Source: Elysia chlorotica (Eukaryota; Mollusca; Gastropoda; Plakobranchidae). From it: a stretch of DNA of 64,000 bases. Location of the stretch: NCBI GenBank assembly GCA_003991915.1, contig RQTK01000486.1, positions 2,501 through 66,500 on the forward strand. Reading direction: 5' to 3'. Made by a program: the position numbers and the translations under genes. The notes beneath the pieces are model-generated. The model was not told the DNA's origin. It saw nothing but the letters and a program-made list of their open reading frames with translations, and ran no database searches. This document shows positions 20,691-33,037 of the stretch, in pieces; position 1 is the first letter of the stretch; every line of letters begins with the position of its first letter.

Positions 20691-21711
20691 ATACACCCAG
20701 TCAGTTTTGTATTGGAGTGCACGGCACAAGTGCTGTTGTGTGCATCTGATTTCACAGCATGATTCAGTGATGATGGTTTTCCGCGAATCCGCGGAAATCC
20801 TCGTTTTTTCGTTCAAAAGTATTTTCCGCCTTTCTGCACTTTTTCCTCCTTTCCTCCCGAGTTAACAATCATCATTTTTGTAATCCGCGGAAATGTGCGA
20901 GTTTATAATTCCACGACGGTAGTCCCGCGGTTTGGCTAGGTGAACGTCCGGCTTCTCGTTGTATTGTAGATCTATAACTCTGAGCCGTACTGTTGCCTTG
21001 CCGATAACCGTCAATAACGTGCATAACCAAAAATGGCGATATAATTATCATTAAATTATCAATAGTGTTACATTTATTTTGTATTCTTCTGCTTTCCCGG
21101 TTTTATGATTTATTATCTATATGACGATCGTTTTATCCACCCCCGTTCTAGGGCTAGCTAAGTTGAATGAGTGATCTCCCAGTGTTTACCTTTTCAAACG
21201 CGATTCATATCTGAAATGGATAGGAAAATATACTGAAACTAGCAAAACTGAAAAGGAAACTTTTTGTCAAAGGCAGACATTCATTCGGCTGATCGAAATT
21301 CTAGTTCTTCCTCCATGATCCCTTTCCTACAGTTTAGATTAGATCTCTACTCTCACTGATTGTCGATCGCGTTATGTCCATTCAAATTCACACTAGATTT
21401 CATGTCTTGATCGAAAGCTAGTTACTAGGTCTAAACTCTAGTAGAGTGCTATTCTTTCACACGATACAGCACTTTTGTCAGGCAGCGTCATAGTTATACT
21501 GCCAACTGCCCCAAACAATGACAATAACAACACTTGATCATTTACCAACATCTAGGCCTACTGATCGAAATCTAGATCTACACTAAATTGAAACAGACAT
21601 AGATCTAGATGATCACCACAAGAAGCAAATAGACCCACACGGACAAGATCAACATCACAACTAACAATACTATACCACCCCTCTATTAAAAAAACAGGTG
21701 TTTTGAGATCA

Positions 21712-21731
21712 AGGGGTGGTATACCACCCCT
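21712..21731. repeat. 20-bp perfect palindrome
   Basis: AGGGGTGGTATACCACCCCT is fully self-complementary. One half (tataccacccctctatt) is repeated 40 bp upstream at 21671. Confidence 0.9.
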
Positions 21732-22097
21732 CTATATCTGGCCTTTTGCTAATGCAGCCTCCAATATAGTACATGCATTGAATGAAAAAAAACTCACAAA
21801 ATTCCTACAAGTTCTTATTAAGAAGCTTTTACTTTTGTATTGCTGGCTCAGGGATTGCATTTCAAGGGCCCTCTCTCCTTTCCACTGTAGGTCTGATGTT
21901 ACTTTCCTTGAGCTAATGCTACACTTCAGTATGCTAGTACAATGTACTTAACAAAAGTAACACTCAATATTAATGTATGATATATTATAACAACACTGGT
22001 TTTGTGAGCCTCTTGTCAGACAATCAATATTCAGAACATGTAGTTTGAGACATTCCAAATGAATTGTTCTCTGAATCGTTGCTGTTTTTGTCCACAG

Positions 22098-22234
22098 AGG
22101 TCGTATTGAGCTAGGGGAGGTGACCCAGCACAACATAAAGCAGCTGAAACGACTGAACCAGGTGGTCTTCCCTGTCACCTACAACGACAAATTCTACAAG
22201 GATGTCCTCGAGGTCGGAGAGCTTGCCAAGCTGG
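22098..22234 (+). CDS. NAA50: NAA50 exon 2
   Basis: Acceptor tccacag, donor CTGG|gtaagt. It encodes GRIELGEVTQHNIKQLKRLN then QVVFPVTYNDKFYKDV and LEVGELAKL, nearly identical to human NAA50 from residue 3. The exon starts with the last base of a codon (AA|A GGT CGT), implying an upstream exon ending ATGAA. Confidence 0.93.
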
Positions 22235-23311
22235 GTAAGTGGATTTATATTTTAATTATTATACATTTATGTGCATGAAGTTCTGTCCTTAACTATGAGC
22301 TCTAGAGTTGTATCATAATAGTTAAGTCTCCCGGTTGGTTTAGTGTCTGCGTATAATGTGATGAGCTGAGGCAAACTAAGCAGTTCAGGTCTCCCTGCAC
22401 TGTCTTGTATATATGGCAGCTCATAAAATTGTCAGATGTTGGTCTTGGGATCTGTCTACAATATAGCCTGTATTATGCTGACATTGGACGTCAACCAATA
22501 GAAAAACAAGTCAAATATCATTTATAAAGTCAAAAGGGAGCAAAATTAGGTAGTGTGATCATTCAGGGAGTTGTTTCGTACATTTGACACGCTTTGTTGT
22601 TAACGGTAGATTTGTTATTATATAAATAAATGGAATGAATTGTGTGAATAATGTAGACTAGTCAGTGGCATTTTATGTATCTTCTTTTAGTTTCGTTGTT
22701 TTGTTTTTTTAGTATGATCATTAAAGGCAAGATTTTGATATGTATTTCATAATTATCTATTGTTGCTGGCAGCCTACTACAATGATATTGTGGTCGGGGC
22801 TGTCTGCTGCCGCATTGACACATCTGAGAACCAGAGACGACTCTACATCATGACTTTGGGGTGCTTGGCTCCGTACCGAAGGCTTAACATAGGTAAGTCA
22901 TCTGCAAAAACTTTTTGAAGGCAATATATAGAACATCACCCTCACCATAGTTGTCATTAAGGCTATTGTCATTGATATTTATCAAATTAATGTTGTATAC
23001 TCCTGATATTTGGGGAGTGAGGGGTGGGGGTGCTTTCGTTTTTTTAAAAATCATTTACATGTTCTTTCTCAGCCTTTTTCTTATCGCATCTTTAAGGGTG
23101 GAAGATTTATACATTGTACATATACAGAAATAGGACGTTTTGGGTGACCTTTTATAGTTCTGTTTATAAATAATGTAGCTTAACTGGTATCAAGTTATCA
23201 GACTCCACCTTCCTCTCAATGTCCTCCACCCTCAACTCCTCCAGTCTATTCGTTTTCTTTATCTATCTCTTTATTGTTTAGGTTTCTCTCTCTCTCTTTG
23301 TCGCCCAGGCT

Positions 23312-23342
<31 letters not shown>

Positions 23343-26300
23343 GTGCCTCTCTTTCTCTTTATCGTTGATTCGGTGTCTGTTCAATGTGATCGGCTGAGGT
23401 AGGAGCCATGGTTCCACCACTATGTCTCAGTAAAAGCAGCATGTAATATTGTTAGATTTTTTTTTTAGATCCATCCGCACTATACATGTATTAGGTAGTG
23501 CTCCCAAACTCTTGCTCAGCTGTCTTCTCTTTGTGTGTCGATCTGTGTCTCTTTGTGTGTGTATGTGTCCCCCTCCTTTAGACCAAATAAATATGAAAAG
23601 CATCATTAAAATCTCATTTAGATCTAGACTCGATTAAGATCAGGTTCGGATGCTAGATCTAGCTGCGCTTCAACTTCGATCTAGATGTAGGAAAGGTATG
23701 GATTAAATCAGTGTTTATTCTGCTCACTTGAAATGATCCTCAAATAATGTTTAAGTATCACTTTAAAAATAAAAAAAAACATCGCAAATCACGTAGAGAG
23801 AAACGATCGTCAAAAAATTAGACCATCGAGAAGATCATGGAACCAACCTACTTTACTTAAAAACAACCTCTGGTTGCATTGCTGTAGTTGAGATTAGTGG
23901 TGCAAATTTTATTATAACTGAAAAATTTTGCAAAAAAAAAAAGTTTTCACTAATAGAAATTGATAATCAAACAATTTACCCTGTGCGAAAACACAGTAAT
24001 AATTAAAAACAGCTGTTTGCTAAGCATTCTTTACCATTTTATACCCCCAAACTTCAACTGTGTTTTCTCGTATTTTTCCTAATCCAGCCCTCATTGAACC
24101 CGTTCTTAAAATAGCTCTAACTTTTTCCAAAATAAAGATATTTTCAATTTTTTTTTTTCCACTTAAAGCTTTAATTTTGGTGTTTTCAGCAAACTATCAA
24201 GGGGCATTAGAAAAGTACTATATGTCACACAGAAATCAATGCTTATTGCTGCCCAAGACATATATCTTTAAAAGGAATGGAGTTGGGACAAGTTTGTTAT
24301 AAAAAGAAAACTATCACAATCAGAGTTTTAAGTCAAATCTACAGTTGGAATTTGCTTTTTAAGTTTTAAAAACCTTTTAGGGACACCTTAAAATTGTAAG
24401 CGAAAAGTTCATCCTTTATCAAGTTTATATAATTTAACAGAAAGGAAAGGAATCTGGTACCTTTAGGTATATACATCTATGTATGCCAATAAAACCAGTT
24501 TTTTGGTGGGCAGAATTTTTGTGTAAATTACTAAAAAGAAAATAAATTGATACCCGAGCTTTTTTATGTAATTCATGTATAAGGTGGTCTCCTGTTGAAT
24601 GAAAGTTACGTCTAGTGATACTATTTTGTGTGTATTTCATCAACTGGTTTCTGATTGGCGCAAATATTTATTTATTTAATTTTGTTTGAATTAAATGTTT
24701 TACAATTGTATTTTGACAAAGCAATTGATAATTATTTTATCAAATCTTTTTAGGCAGATAAAGTCATAAAGTCGCTACTACTTGGGTGTAATATATATAA
24801 TATTAACCAGATCAAAAAATTGCTTGAGTACTAGTTACCATGCTGTCTTAATCTTGCAGTATAGACTTTTTATTTTATATTTTACTGAGTGATGTGTTTA
24901 TATTTTGTAATGTTAACTCTTGTATCCATGTACATTCATGCCATGCTTTCATACTCTTTGACAGGCACAGTGATGCTGAAACATGTTCTAGATATCTGTG
25001 AAAAGGATGGCAACATTGACTGTGTATTTTTGTAAGTTTTTTTTTATTTCTTTTTCTTCAAAAGTGTTAACATTTTATTCCATTTATGCGATTGCAAATA
25101 CCAGTGTAAGTTTCAATGTTTTGGCAAAATCAGGTTTTCAGTCTTTTTTTTTTTTTTCTTAAATTAACGGTACTGTTTTTATTTGGTTCTTTTTTGTTTG
25201 TTTTTTGGTGAGTTTTATTATGTGTTTTTAAGGGGTGGGGGGGTTACATGTTTACCTGATAAAAACTTAGAACAATTAAATAGCAATACTGTGTGTTTCA
25301 TGCTTTTTTCTGAGTAAGATGTTGGACATAAGGAATGTCCTTGTACCAAAAAGTATCCAATATTTTAGGTTCATACCTGATAATTAGAGATAACTGGAAC
25401 CAGAACTTTCATATGGAATTAAGAGAAAGTCGAATGAGAAGATAAATTATTTTAAGAGATTGTCAAAGCTGTAGTAGCTTGTCTGTGGTTCTAGGTCAGG
25501 AATTTACGCAGTGCTGTTCTTTGTGCATCATGCATTGGCTTGTGTAGCCTGTACTACAAAGTGTACTCATTTTTCCTAGGTTATCTATCAGTCTAAATCA
25601 GACAGAATCACCCTTTTTTTTTCTTTTTGTACAAAAAGACATTAGAATTACGGTCACATTGGATTTGGAGCATTCAAATATCCATGGGTCTTTCGGATCC
25701 AGTAACTGAGAAAGAGCAAAAGTACTCTTGCACTGATTGGGAACTTTAAAAAAGTAAAATTTTCCTTTTGTTTGTTGCTACAGCAATATTTTGGATCTAG
25801 TTTCCTTACACATGTTTTGTTTTTTTTCTGCTTCCAGGCATGTTCAAGTGAACAATGAAGGGGCCATCAATTTCTATGAGAAGCATGGTTTCACCATAGC
25901 GGAAGAGAAGAAAAACTACTACAAGAGGATTGAACCGGCGGATGCCTATCTGTTGCAGAAGTGCTTCAAACAGCCGTCTAGAATAGCCATCTCAGAGTCC
26001 GCAGTTGTTCCTAGTTGATGTGAACAACAAAACTTGAAACTAACGCATGTTTTGTAAAAATTTGACCATTTGGCTTGTAACACTGCGTCTCACTCTGACA
26101 TGTTTTCTGCTCCGATAAATCCTACTTGCAGGGCTTTTTCTTTTTTCTTTTTGTTTTGCCTCTAGTTAACCATTTGGTAACTTTTAATTTAAAAGTAGAG
26201 GGATAATTCCCTTTATTCAGTACAATTTTAATCACTTATGTGGTCAACTGTGCCTCTTTTTGATAATTTGATTTCTCTCAATTCCTCAACAATTGGAATT

Positions 26301-28313
26301 ACAAGTATTCTCCTTCCCTTGTTAATGCTTTAAAGGATAGATTGAAAGACTAGAGGGTTAAGTGAATTGATGGACAGTAGCGACATCTTGTACTGTACGA
26401 TTGGCGTAGACACGTTTTTCTTCTTTTTTTTTTTTTACAAAATTTCCTTGAATATCTTTATATTTGCACAGAACCTACATAAAAAATTTTGATAGAAAAT
26501 TGTTTAAAAACAAAACAAAAAGGCAATTCACCTATAATGTATTTTTAGTTTGATAAAGGTCTATAAGTCAAATTTTTTGTTGTGTTTGTTCCTTAAGTCA
26601 ATAGAGCAGAAAGAGAAAATGTCTCCGATTTGGGAAAGTCTGGCATTTGTAAATGAAATACTGAGTGAATGAATGCTGCTTTAGTGTTATCCCATGATTT
26701 TGATTTTTTTTTGTTTTGTTTCCCTTATTCTTTAAAGATTCCAATTTTTTAAAACTATTTTTTAAACAACTTACTACGGTAAGGTTGCTTCCTCCTAAAC
26801 AATTTTCACCGTGTCTTTTCTATGTCTAATCTATGATAAAAAGACATTCTCATATCTCACACAATTATGTACAGTCAAAGAAATCAGAGGCGTTTGATAA
26901 TTAAACTTCTCAAGCAAGTTTTGTTATCCGTGATAAATGTGTGTATTGTGAATGATGATGTTTCTTTGTGTCACCACTGTAAATAAAAATTTTGTATGAT
27001 AATTATAAAGTTGCTTCCTCATTTTTGTTTTTTTCTGTGTGAATCTTACTCTTAGTGGTTACTAGCTTTTTAATTTCTATAAGAAATAGGTGAAATTTTC
27101 TTTTTCTTAGTTTGTTTCTTGTTGCGAGGACTGTACCGGTACCAAGTTTAAGAAGAGCAAAAAGATGTAGGTGCTTAGAAAGCACAATTTTACAAACCTC
27201 GACCATGGTTATTGTAGGACTCAAAAAGAAATAAATCAATCAAAAGCGATTCTCAGAGCACTATCAACGATTGACACTGTTCAATTGTCTGCCTTGGAAA
27301 CTCTTAATAAGACTGACCTGTTTACTAAAAAAACTGTGATAGTTGTAATTTTTTTTTCCTTTTTACAATCTGCTGATTGGGCTAGGGCATAGACCTATTT
27401 CAAAATACCTTTTAGTACCAGTCTACTTACAAGAATCACATGACCTTTGTAAGAAAAGGGTCGGACTCGAAGACTTAAGTTACCCAACTTACTGAACCTA
27501 CCCCGACTTCACTTCCATTTTTGATCTATTAGGTTACATGTTTACCTGATACAAACTTAGAACAATTAAATAGCAATACTGTGTGTTTCATGCTTTTTTC
27601 TGAGTAAGATGTGGGACATAAGGAATGTCCTTGTACCAAAATGTATCCAATATTTTAGGTGCATACCTGATAATTAGACATAACTGGAACCAGAACTTAC
27701 ATATGGAATTAAGAGAAAGTCGAATGAGAAGATAAATTATTTTAAGAGATTGCCAAAGCTGTAGTAGCTTGTCTGTGGGTCTAGGTCAGGAATTTACACA
27801 GTGCTGTTCTTTGTGCATCATGCATTGGCTTGTGTAGCCTGTACTACAAAGTTTACTCATTTTTCCTAGGTTATCTATCAGTCTAAATCAGACAGAATCA
27901 CCCTTTTTTTTTTCTTTTTGTACAAAAAGACATTAGTATTATTATGGTCACATTGGATTTGGAGCATTCAAATATCTATGGGTCTTTCGGATCCAGTAGC
28001 TGAGAAAGAGCAAAAGTACTCTTGCACTTATTGGGAACTTTAAAAAAGTAAAATTTTCCTTTTGTTTGTTGCTGAAGCAATATTTTGGATCTAGTTTCCT
28101 TACACATGTTTTGTTTTGTTTTCTGCTTCCAGGCATGTTCAAGTGAACAATGAAGGGGCCATCAATTTCTACGAGAAGCATGGTTTCACCATAGCGGAAG
28201 AGAAGAAAAACTACTACAAGAGGATTGAACCGGCGGATGCCTATCTGTTGCAGAAATGCTTCAAACAGCCGTCTAGAACAGCCATCTCAGAGTCTGCAGT
28301 TGTTCCTAGTTGA
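22098..28313 (+). CDS. NAA50: NAA50, N-alpha-acetyltransferase 50 (exons 2-5; exon 1 not found)
   Basis: This is the gene-level entry. Exons 22098-22234, 22773-22892, 24965-25031 and 25838-26018, with a duplicate last exon at 28133-28313, encode a GNAT-fold protein collinear with human NAA50. It has RIELGEVTQHNIKQLKRL, the substrate-pocket FPVTYND (human Phe27, Pro28, Val29, Tyr31), the catalytic Tyr in LYIMTLGCLAPYRR and the catalytic His in LHVQVNNEGAI, and the C-terminal KKNYYKRIEPADA. NAA50 acetylates N-terminal Met followed by a hydrophobic residue, associates with the NatA complex at the ribosome, and is needed for sister-chromatid cohesion. All phases agree. Oddities: the acetyl-CoA loop reads RRLNIG rather than RRLGIG, and the last exon with its 3'UTR is tandemly duplicated. 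Only the first two or three residues are missing. Confidence 0.93.
22325..22500 (+). repeat. SINE body copy (plus orientation)
   Basis: ctcccggttggtttagtgtc...atgtgatgagctgaggcaaa...tggcagctcataaaattgtc...ggtcttgggatctgtctaca...gctgacattggacgtcaacc, the same body as the minus-oriented copies read in reverse. Confidence 0.75.
22773..22892 (+). CDS. NAA50: NAA50 exon 3 (catalytic core)
   Basis: A 120-bp exon, phase 1 to phase 1. It encodes AYYNDIVVGAVCCRIDTSEN then QRRLYIMTLGCLAPYRRLNI G, including the catalytic Tyr and the start of the acetyl-CoA pyrophosphate loop. Asn stands where most family members have Gly (RRLGIG). Confidence 0.94.
23286..23460 (+). repeat. CT-rich tract followed by a SINE fragment
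   Basis: (CT)n to about 23360, then attcggtgtctgttcaatgt, gatcggctgaggtaggagcc and ctcagtaaaagcagcatgta, a partial SINE body. Both lie in NAA50 intron 3, which otherwise shows only AT-rich sequence to 24.96 kb. Confidence 0.6.
24965..25031 (+). CDS. NAA50: NAA50 exon 4
   Basis: A 67-bp exon, acceptor gacag, donor TTTTT|gtaagt, phase 1 to phase 2. It encodes TVMLKHVLDICEKDGNIDCV F, aligned with TKMLNHVLNICEKDGTFDNI of human NAA50. Confidence 0.93.
25838..26018 (+). CDS. NAA50: NAA50 exon 5, proximal copy (terminal exon)
   Basis: Acceptor ttccag, stop TGA 26016-26018. It encodes HVQVNNEGAINFYEKHGFTI then AEEKKNYYKRIEPADAYLLQ and a divergent tail ending SRIAISESAVVPS. It contains the catalytic His. 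Its own 3'UTR ends near the AATAAA at 26982. Confidence 0.94.
26982..26987 (+). promoter_or_regulatory. Poly(A) signal, NAA50 proximal terminal exon
   Basis: AATAAA in ctgtaaataaaaattttg, about 965 bp past the stop. Confidence 0.6.
28133..28313 (+). CDS. NAA50: NAA50 exon 5, distal duplicate copy
   Basis: An intact second terminal exon with the same acceptor, reading frame and stop (28311-28313). The protein is identical except Ile to Thr in SRTAIS. It could be used as an alternative last exon by skipping the proximal one, or it may be unexpressed. It is not a processed pseudogene, because the intron and downstream flank are copied too. Confidence 0.8.
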
Positions 28314-29240
28314 TGTAAACAACAAAACTTGAAACTAACGCATGTTTTGTAAAAATATGACCATTTGGCTTGTAACACTGCGTCTGACTCTGACATGTTT
28401 TCTGCTCCGATAAATCCTACTTGCAGGGCTTTTTCTTTTTTCTTTTTGTTTTGCCTCTAGTTTACCATTCGATAATTTTTAATTTAAAATAGATAAAAGT
28501 AGAGGGATAATTCCCTTTTATTTAGTATAATTTTAATAATTTCAGTGATCAATTGTGCCTCTTTTTAATAATTTCATTTCTCTCAATTCAAAGTTTTAAT
28601 CAATTCCTCAAAAATTGTAATTACAAGTATTCTTCTTCCCTTGTTTACACTTTAAAGGATAGATTGAAAGACTAGAGGGTTAAGTGAATCATTGATGGAC
28701 AGTAGCGACATCTTGTACTGTACGATTGGCGTAGAAACGTGTTTTTTTTCTACCTACATAAAGAATTTTGATAGAAGATTGTTTAAAAACAAAAAGGCAA
28801 TTCACCTATAATGTATTTTTAGGTTTATAAGTCAAATTTTTTGTTGTGTTTGTTCCTTAAGTCAATAGAGCAGAAATAGAAAATGTCTCTGATTTGGGAA
28901 AGTCTGGCTTTTTTAAACGAAATACTGAGTGAATGAATGCTGCTTTAGTGTTATCCCATGATTTTTTTTTTTTTTTTTTCCCGTATTCTTTAAAGATTCC
29001 GATTTTTTAAAATTATTTTTTAAACAACTTACTACGGTACAGTTGCTTCCTCATAAACAATTTTCACCATGTCTTTTCTATGTCTAATCTATTATAAAAA
29101 AGACATTCTCATATCCCACACAATTATGTACAGTCAAAGAAATCAGAGGCGTTTGATAATTGAACTTCTCTAGCAAGTTTTGTTATCCGTGATAAATGTG
29201 TGTATTGTGAATGATGATGTTTCTTTGTGTCACCACTGTA

Positions 29241-29246
29241 AATAAA
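29241..29246 (+). promoter_or_regulatory. Poly(A) signal, NAA50 distal terminal exon
   Basis: Conserved AATAAA at the equivalent place in the duplicate (ctgtaaataaaaattttg). Confidence 0.6.
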
Positions 29247-29779
29247 AATTTTGTATGATAATTATAAAGTTGCTTCCTCGTTTTTGTTTTTTACTGTGTG
29301 AAGCTTAGTGGTAAATAGCATTTTAATTTCTCTAAGACATAAGTGAAATTTTCTTTTCTTTATTTTGTTTCTTGTGCGTGGGCTGTACCGGAACAAAGTT
29401 TGAAGAGAAGCAAAAAAGATTTTGGTGCTTAAAAAGCACGATTTTACAAAACTCAACCATGGTTATTGTAGGACTCAAATTAAAAAGAAATAAATCAATG
29501 AAAAGCGATTCTCGGAGCACTAGCAATGATTGACACTGTTCTGCCTTGGAAACTCTTAATAGGGCGGTACTAAACAAACCCTGTGATAGTTGTAATTTTT
29601 TTTTTTTTAACAATCTGATGATTGGGCTAGAGCTTAGACCTATTTCAATATACCTTTTTGTACGAGTCGGTTTACAAGAATCACATGACCTTTGTAAGAA
29701 GAGGGTCGACCCATAGACTTAAGTTACCCAACTTACTGAACTACCCCGACTTCACTTCCATTTTTGATCCATTAAATAT

Positions 29780-32630
29780 TGAAAGTGGTGATCGTAAAGT
29801 CACTAAGATAAAAGTAAGAATGCATGATTAAACCTTCACCGCCACCTGTGGGTGTAACTGTATAACACCCAGGCTGTGACAATCTGCTTAATTCTTTTTA
29901 ATGGTATTAATTTTAAGTTAAAAATTAATAATATATTCCCCAATTTGTTGGTTTTTTTTCTATCTAGGTTGTTAGTTTTTGGATAAAATATATATTAATT
30001 TATTGTTTGTTTGTGAAATTTTGTCTGAACCATACTTATGGTTTCCTTGAACTTGAAGCCAATCCATGCGTAGGTGAAAAACATCTATATACTCTTAATA
30101 AGCTATGGCAATGTTCATACTCTCTCTCTCTCCCTATATCTCTTTCTGCATTTATCCATGTCTCTCTCTCCCTCTCTCTCTCTCTCTCTGTATCTCTCCT
30201 TCAAATGTATAGTACTTTTAGCCTGCTCTTCCTCCCCCCTCTCTCCTGCCTCTTTTACCTCTGCTCTTCCTCCACCCTCGTGTGGTGTTCTAGTAAAGGT
30301 GTCAAATCATAGGGGAAGATTGTTCCAGTGGGATCGCACACTAGGTGAGTGCATGTACATGGGTACCGAGATCAATAAAAGAATAAAACAGTTACAGTTT
30401 ATTGCCCAATACTTGATAATGTCGATTGGTCAAGTCAGAGAAAGTAGATTCGCTTTATCCTGAAGCCAAGGGGTCATACATATGTATGAGAGAGGAAGAG
30501 ACAGAGAGTGTATAAGACGTAAACCATACCTTGCGCTTATTGGTACAATGTATTATTACATAGAGGATCTTCCATATCGCTGATTGGTTGAATCAGAGAG
30601 AGCAAATGTCATACATCCCACCTTACGCCTATTGGCCATATCATACAGTGGAGCAGTTTGCGTAGGAAGTCACAGCCTGCATTCAAGAATACTTCAATCT
30701 CCCCCTACCTTCATGGGGCCTTCTATTTCACAAGCCATTCAATTATTGCTGGCCTTCATAGAACTTTAGAAGCAATATCTAGGACTACAGTGTTTGAAAT
30801 GCATTATTTTAAAGATGGAATAGTTGGATCAAATGGAGAATGCAAAATAATTTGTTCGAGAGTTCAAACTTTGAAATAGAACAAACATACATTTTTTTCT
30901 CGATATTAAAAGACATTTTGAACTGCAAAGTTATGTAATTACCACACAAATATAGCAAACCGTATTTAACAAATAATGATTAAAAAAAAGAAAACATTTT
31001 ATAGTTTGCATTAAAAATATCGACTAACAAAAATTAATACTATTCCAGAATCTCAACAAAGAGGCGCAGAAACTTACAGTTTTCACTATAATTATAAAGA
31101 CAAAATGTGGCACTATCAACTAATAGTGGTTCTGTTCAATTTCGATCAACGGACAAAGAGATAAATACGCATAATTTGTTGATTTTTATCCACTAGCCAG
31201 GACCAAATTCAAGTAAAAAAGCGCATGCGTGGCCTGAGTGCCAGATGTCTCTTAGGAGGTGATTTATGATCCCTGCTGCTGAACTAAAATGCACAAATTG
31301 TGAGAGTTGTATTGCCTTCCTTGTGATAACACAAAAATAAGTTTAACTTGTGATATATATAGTATAGTAATAGTAATGCTTATTGCATAACTATTTGCTA
31401 CCATTAGCAATATTTTTTTATCCTCTTTTAGTGTCACTTGGTGAAAAATGCCCACGAGTGGTTTACAGTTAAAAAAAATATAACAGTGCCGTTGATCTTG
31501 CTCTTTTTTCTTTTCTCTTTACAGATCACCAGGTGAAAAACACCCAGGAATGGCTTAGTTATACTATTTGTATAACTATAAGTGATACAAATAACGAGTG
31601 GCGTTGAACACAGAATGAAACACAACTGGAACTGTCTTTCATTTTTTTTTTTATTACAGAAGATACATAGAAACACCTGGACATTATTGTCACAAGTAGC
31701 CTTCAAGCAAGGTTTAAAAAAACAAAACATTTACAGTGAAACTACCCACCCAGTTCTTTATTTATTTTACATTTCGCAAAGGACAACAGACAACATTAAT
31801 TCATAGTCATTACTCATAGAGCACTGGGAATACTACCCCTGTATATATCTCCAAACCCTGAGATAGCAGTTTTGAACCAAGCAACGACATTATTTGAACA
31901 TCATACACTATACATGTACAGTACTCTCGCATTATAATAGTATTAATACATATTTTCTACAAATATGACATTCCACACTAGTCGCTGCATTACTTAATAC
32001 ATGTAATAAGTAAACTCATAAAGAGTCAGACAGGATTTACACAATGTACAGTCATATTCAAAGCCCTATGTTTGTAGATTTACAGTAAATTGTATCTCCA
32101 TCTGAAAACTTGGAATGAAAAATCACTGGCATGTAAGTTGTAACAGTACACTACAGTTTAATGCACTTCACAACGTTCATGGATTTTATAAACAACATTA
32201 GTTTTTACCACTGTATGGTGGAATATTTTGTACACTGTACAAGCTAGGTGCCAAGATCCCTTAAAGACAATGTGATTGAAAAAATATACATCTATAGTAT
32301 TGATACTTGATAAACTGCCAAGAATTAAAATGAACAAACACAGTTGCTGTTTTAATTCTCAGATCATTGACTACTACAACAATTATTTAAATTCAGCAAC
32401 GAAAAAGCTTGATGGCCTGTCCCAAGACAATAATTTTTTTTCAAAGTTTCCTATTCATACAGGTATTATAATTTATATGTATAGTTCTAAACAAGTTGTC
32501 CCTTTAACACATACTGGTGTAAATAGTAACTAGCAATATGTAAACCCATAACGGGTTAATACAATGTACATGTAATAAAAAGATCTTTAGGTTCCATTTT
32601 CTCTTTTCAATACATACAGTATGATGGCTT
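29780..32630. other. Intergenic stretch between NAA50 and the zinc-finger gene
   Basis: AT-rich with a CT-rich patch at 30119-30195. No splice-supported exon found. Segments at 31432 and 31524 (acttggtgaaaaatgcccac / caccaggtgaaaaacacccag) look like diverged copies of each other. Distal 3'UTR of the zinc-finger gene may extend into this interval from the right. Confidence 0.45.
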
Positions 32631-32635
32631 CAAGT

Positions 32636-32755
32636 TGAGTTGAGTTGTTTTAACATCCGTCAGTTCTATATAGGCTATATTGTGGGCCCAAGACTGACGT
32701 CTGACATGACAATATTAGGTGCTGCCACACACGAGACGAGGCAGCCGGTCACAGT
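32636..32755 (-). repeat. SINE fragment (minus orientation)
   Basis: gttgagttgagttgttttaa, ctatataggctatattgtgg, cccaagactgacgtctgaca, tgctgccacacacgagacga, ggcagccggtcacagta: body start to middle, no head. Confidence 0.8.
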
Positions 32756-32866
32756 ATAAATCTTTCAGTTTCACCGTATATAAATTTTGTTTAAATTCCC
32801 CAGTATAGTGCGCACACAAGGAACAGCCTCAGACCATGCATATTATGTACATGGAACATTCTAAAA

Positions 32867-32996
32867 CTAAGGGGCAGCTCAAATAATCTGACACCTTTTT
32901 GGGGGACCTTTTGACACCCCTGCCCCCCTTAATTAAAATTTTTTTCTCACCCTCCTTATCTCTAGGGTGTAAGATTTTGTTTGAACGGCCCCTAAG
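32867..32996. mobile_element. Small MITE-like element, 130 bp
   Basis: Left end ctaaggggcagctcaaataa and right end complement cttaggggccgttcaaacaa form imperfect terminal inverted repeats of about 26 bp around C- and T-rich filler. The GGGGC(C)GTTCAAA terminus is typical of short DNA-transposon derivatives. No target duplication could be fixed by eye. Confidence 0.5.
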
Positions 32997-33037
32997 GGCT
33001 TATTAAGAGAGACACCTGTTACGCTTACAGTTACAAG

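Larger units (their letters stand above)
17150..22090. other. Intergenic stretch upstream of NAA50 exon 2
   Basis: Contains ATTG-rich degenerate sequence (17.3-17.6 kb), GTT/AAC microsatellites, a LINE relic (20.1-20.7 kb), scattered TCTAGA-rich patches (19.50-19.54 and 21.57-21.61 kb) and a 20-bp palindrome (21712). The first exon of NAA50 should lie here or farther left. By phase it should end ATGAA or ATGAAAG before GT, and I could not find it. Open frames at 18741-19146 and 19584-19971 have no recognisable homology. Confidence 0.5.
25236..29775 (+). repeat. Tandem duplication, two units of about 2.29 kb
   Basis: Unit 1 is about 25236-27532 and unit 2 about 27533-29775. Both begin ggttacatgtttacctgata, contain the NAA50 last exon, its 3'UTR and AATAAA, and end near acttcacttccatttttgat. 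The copies differ by scattered substitutions and small indels (for example a 19-bp omission in the second copy near 28755). The strand given is that of the gene. Confidence 0.93.
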
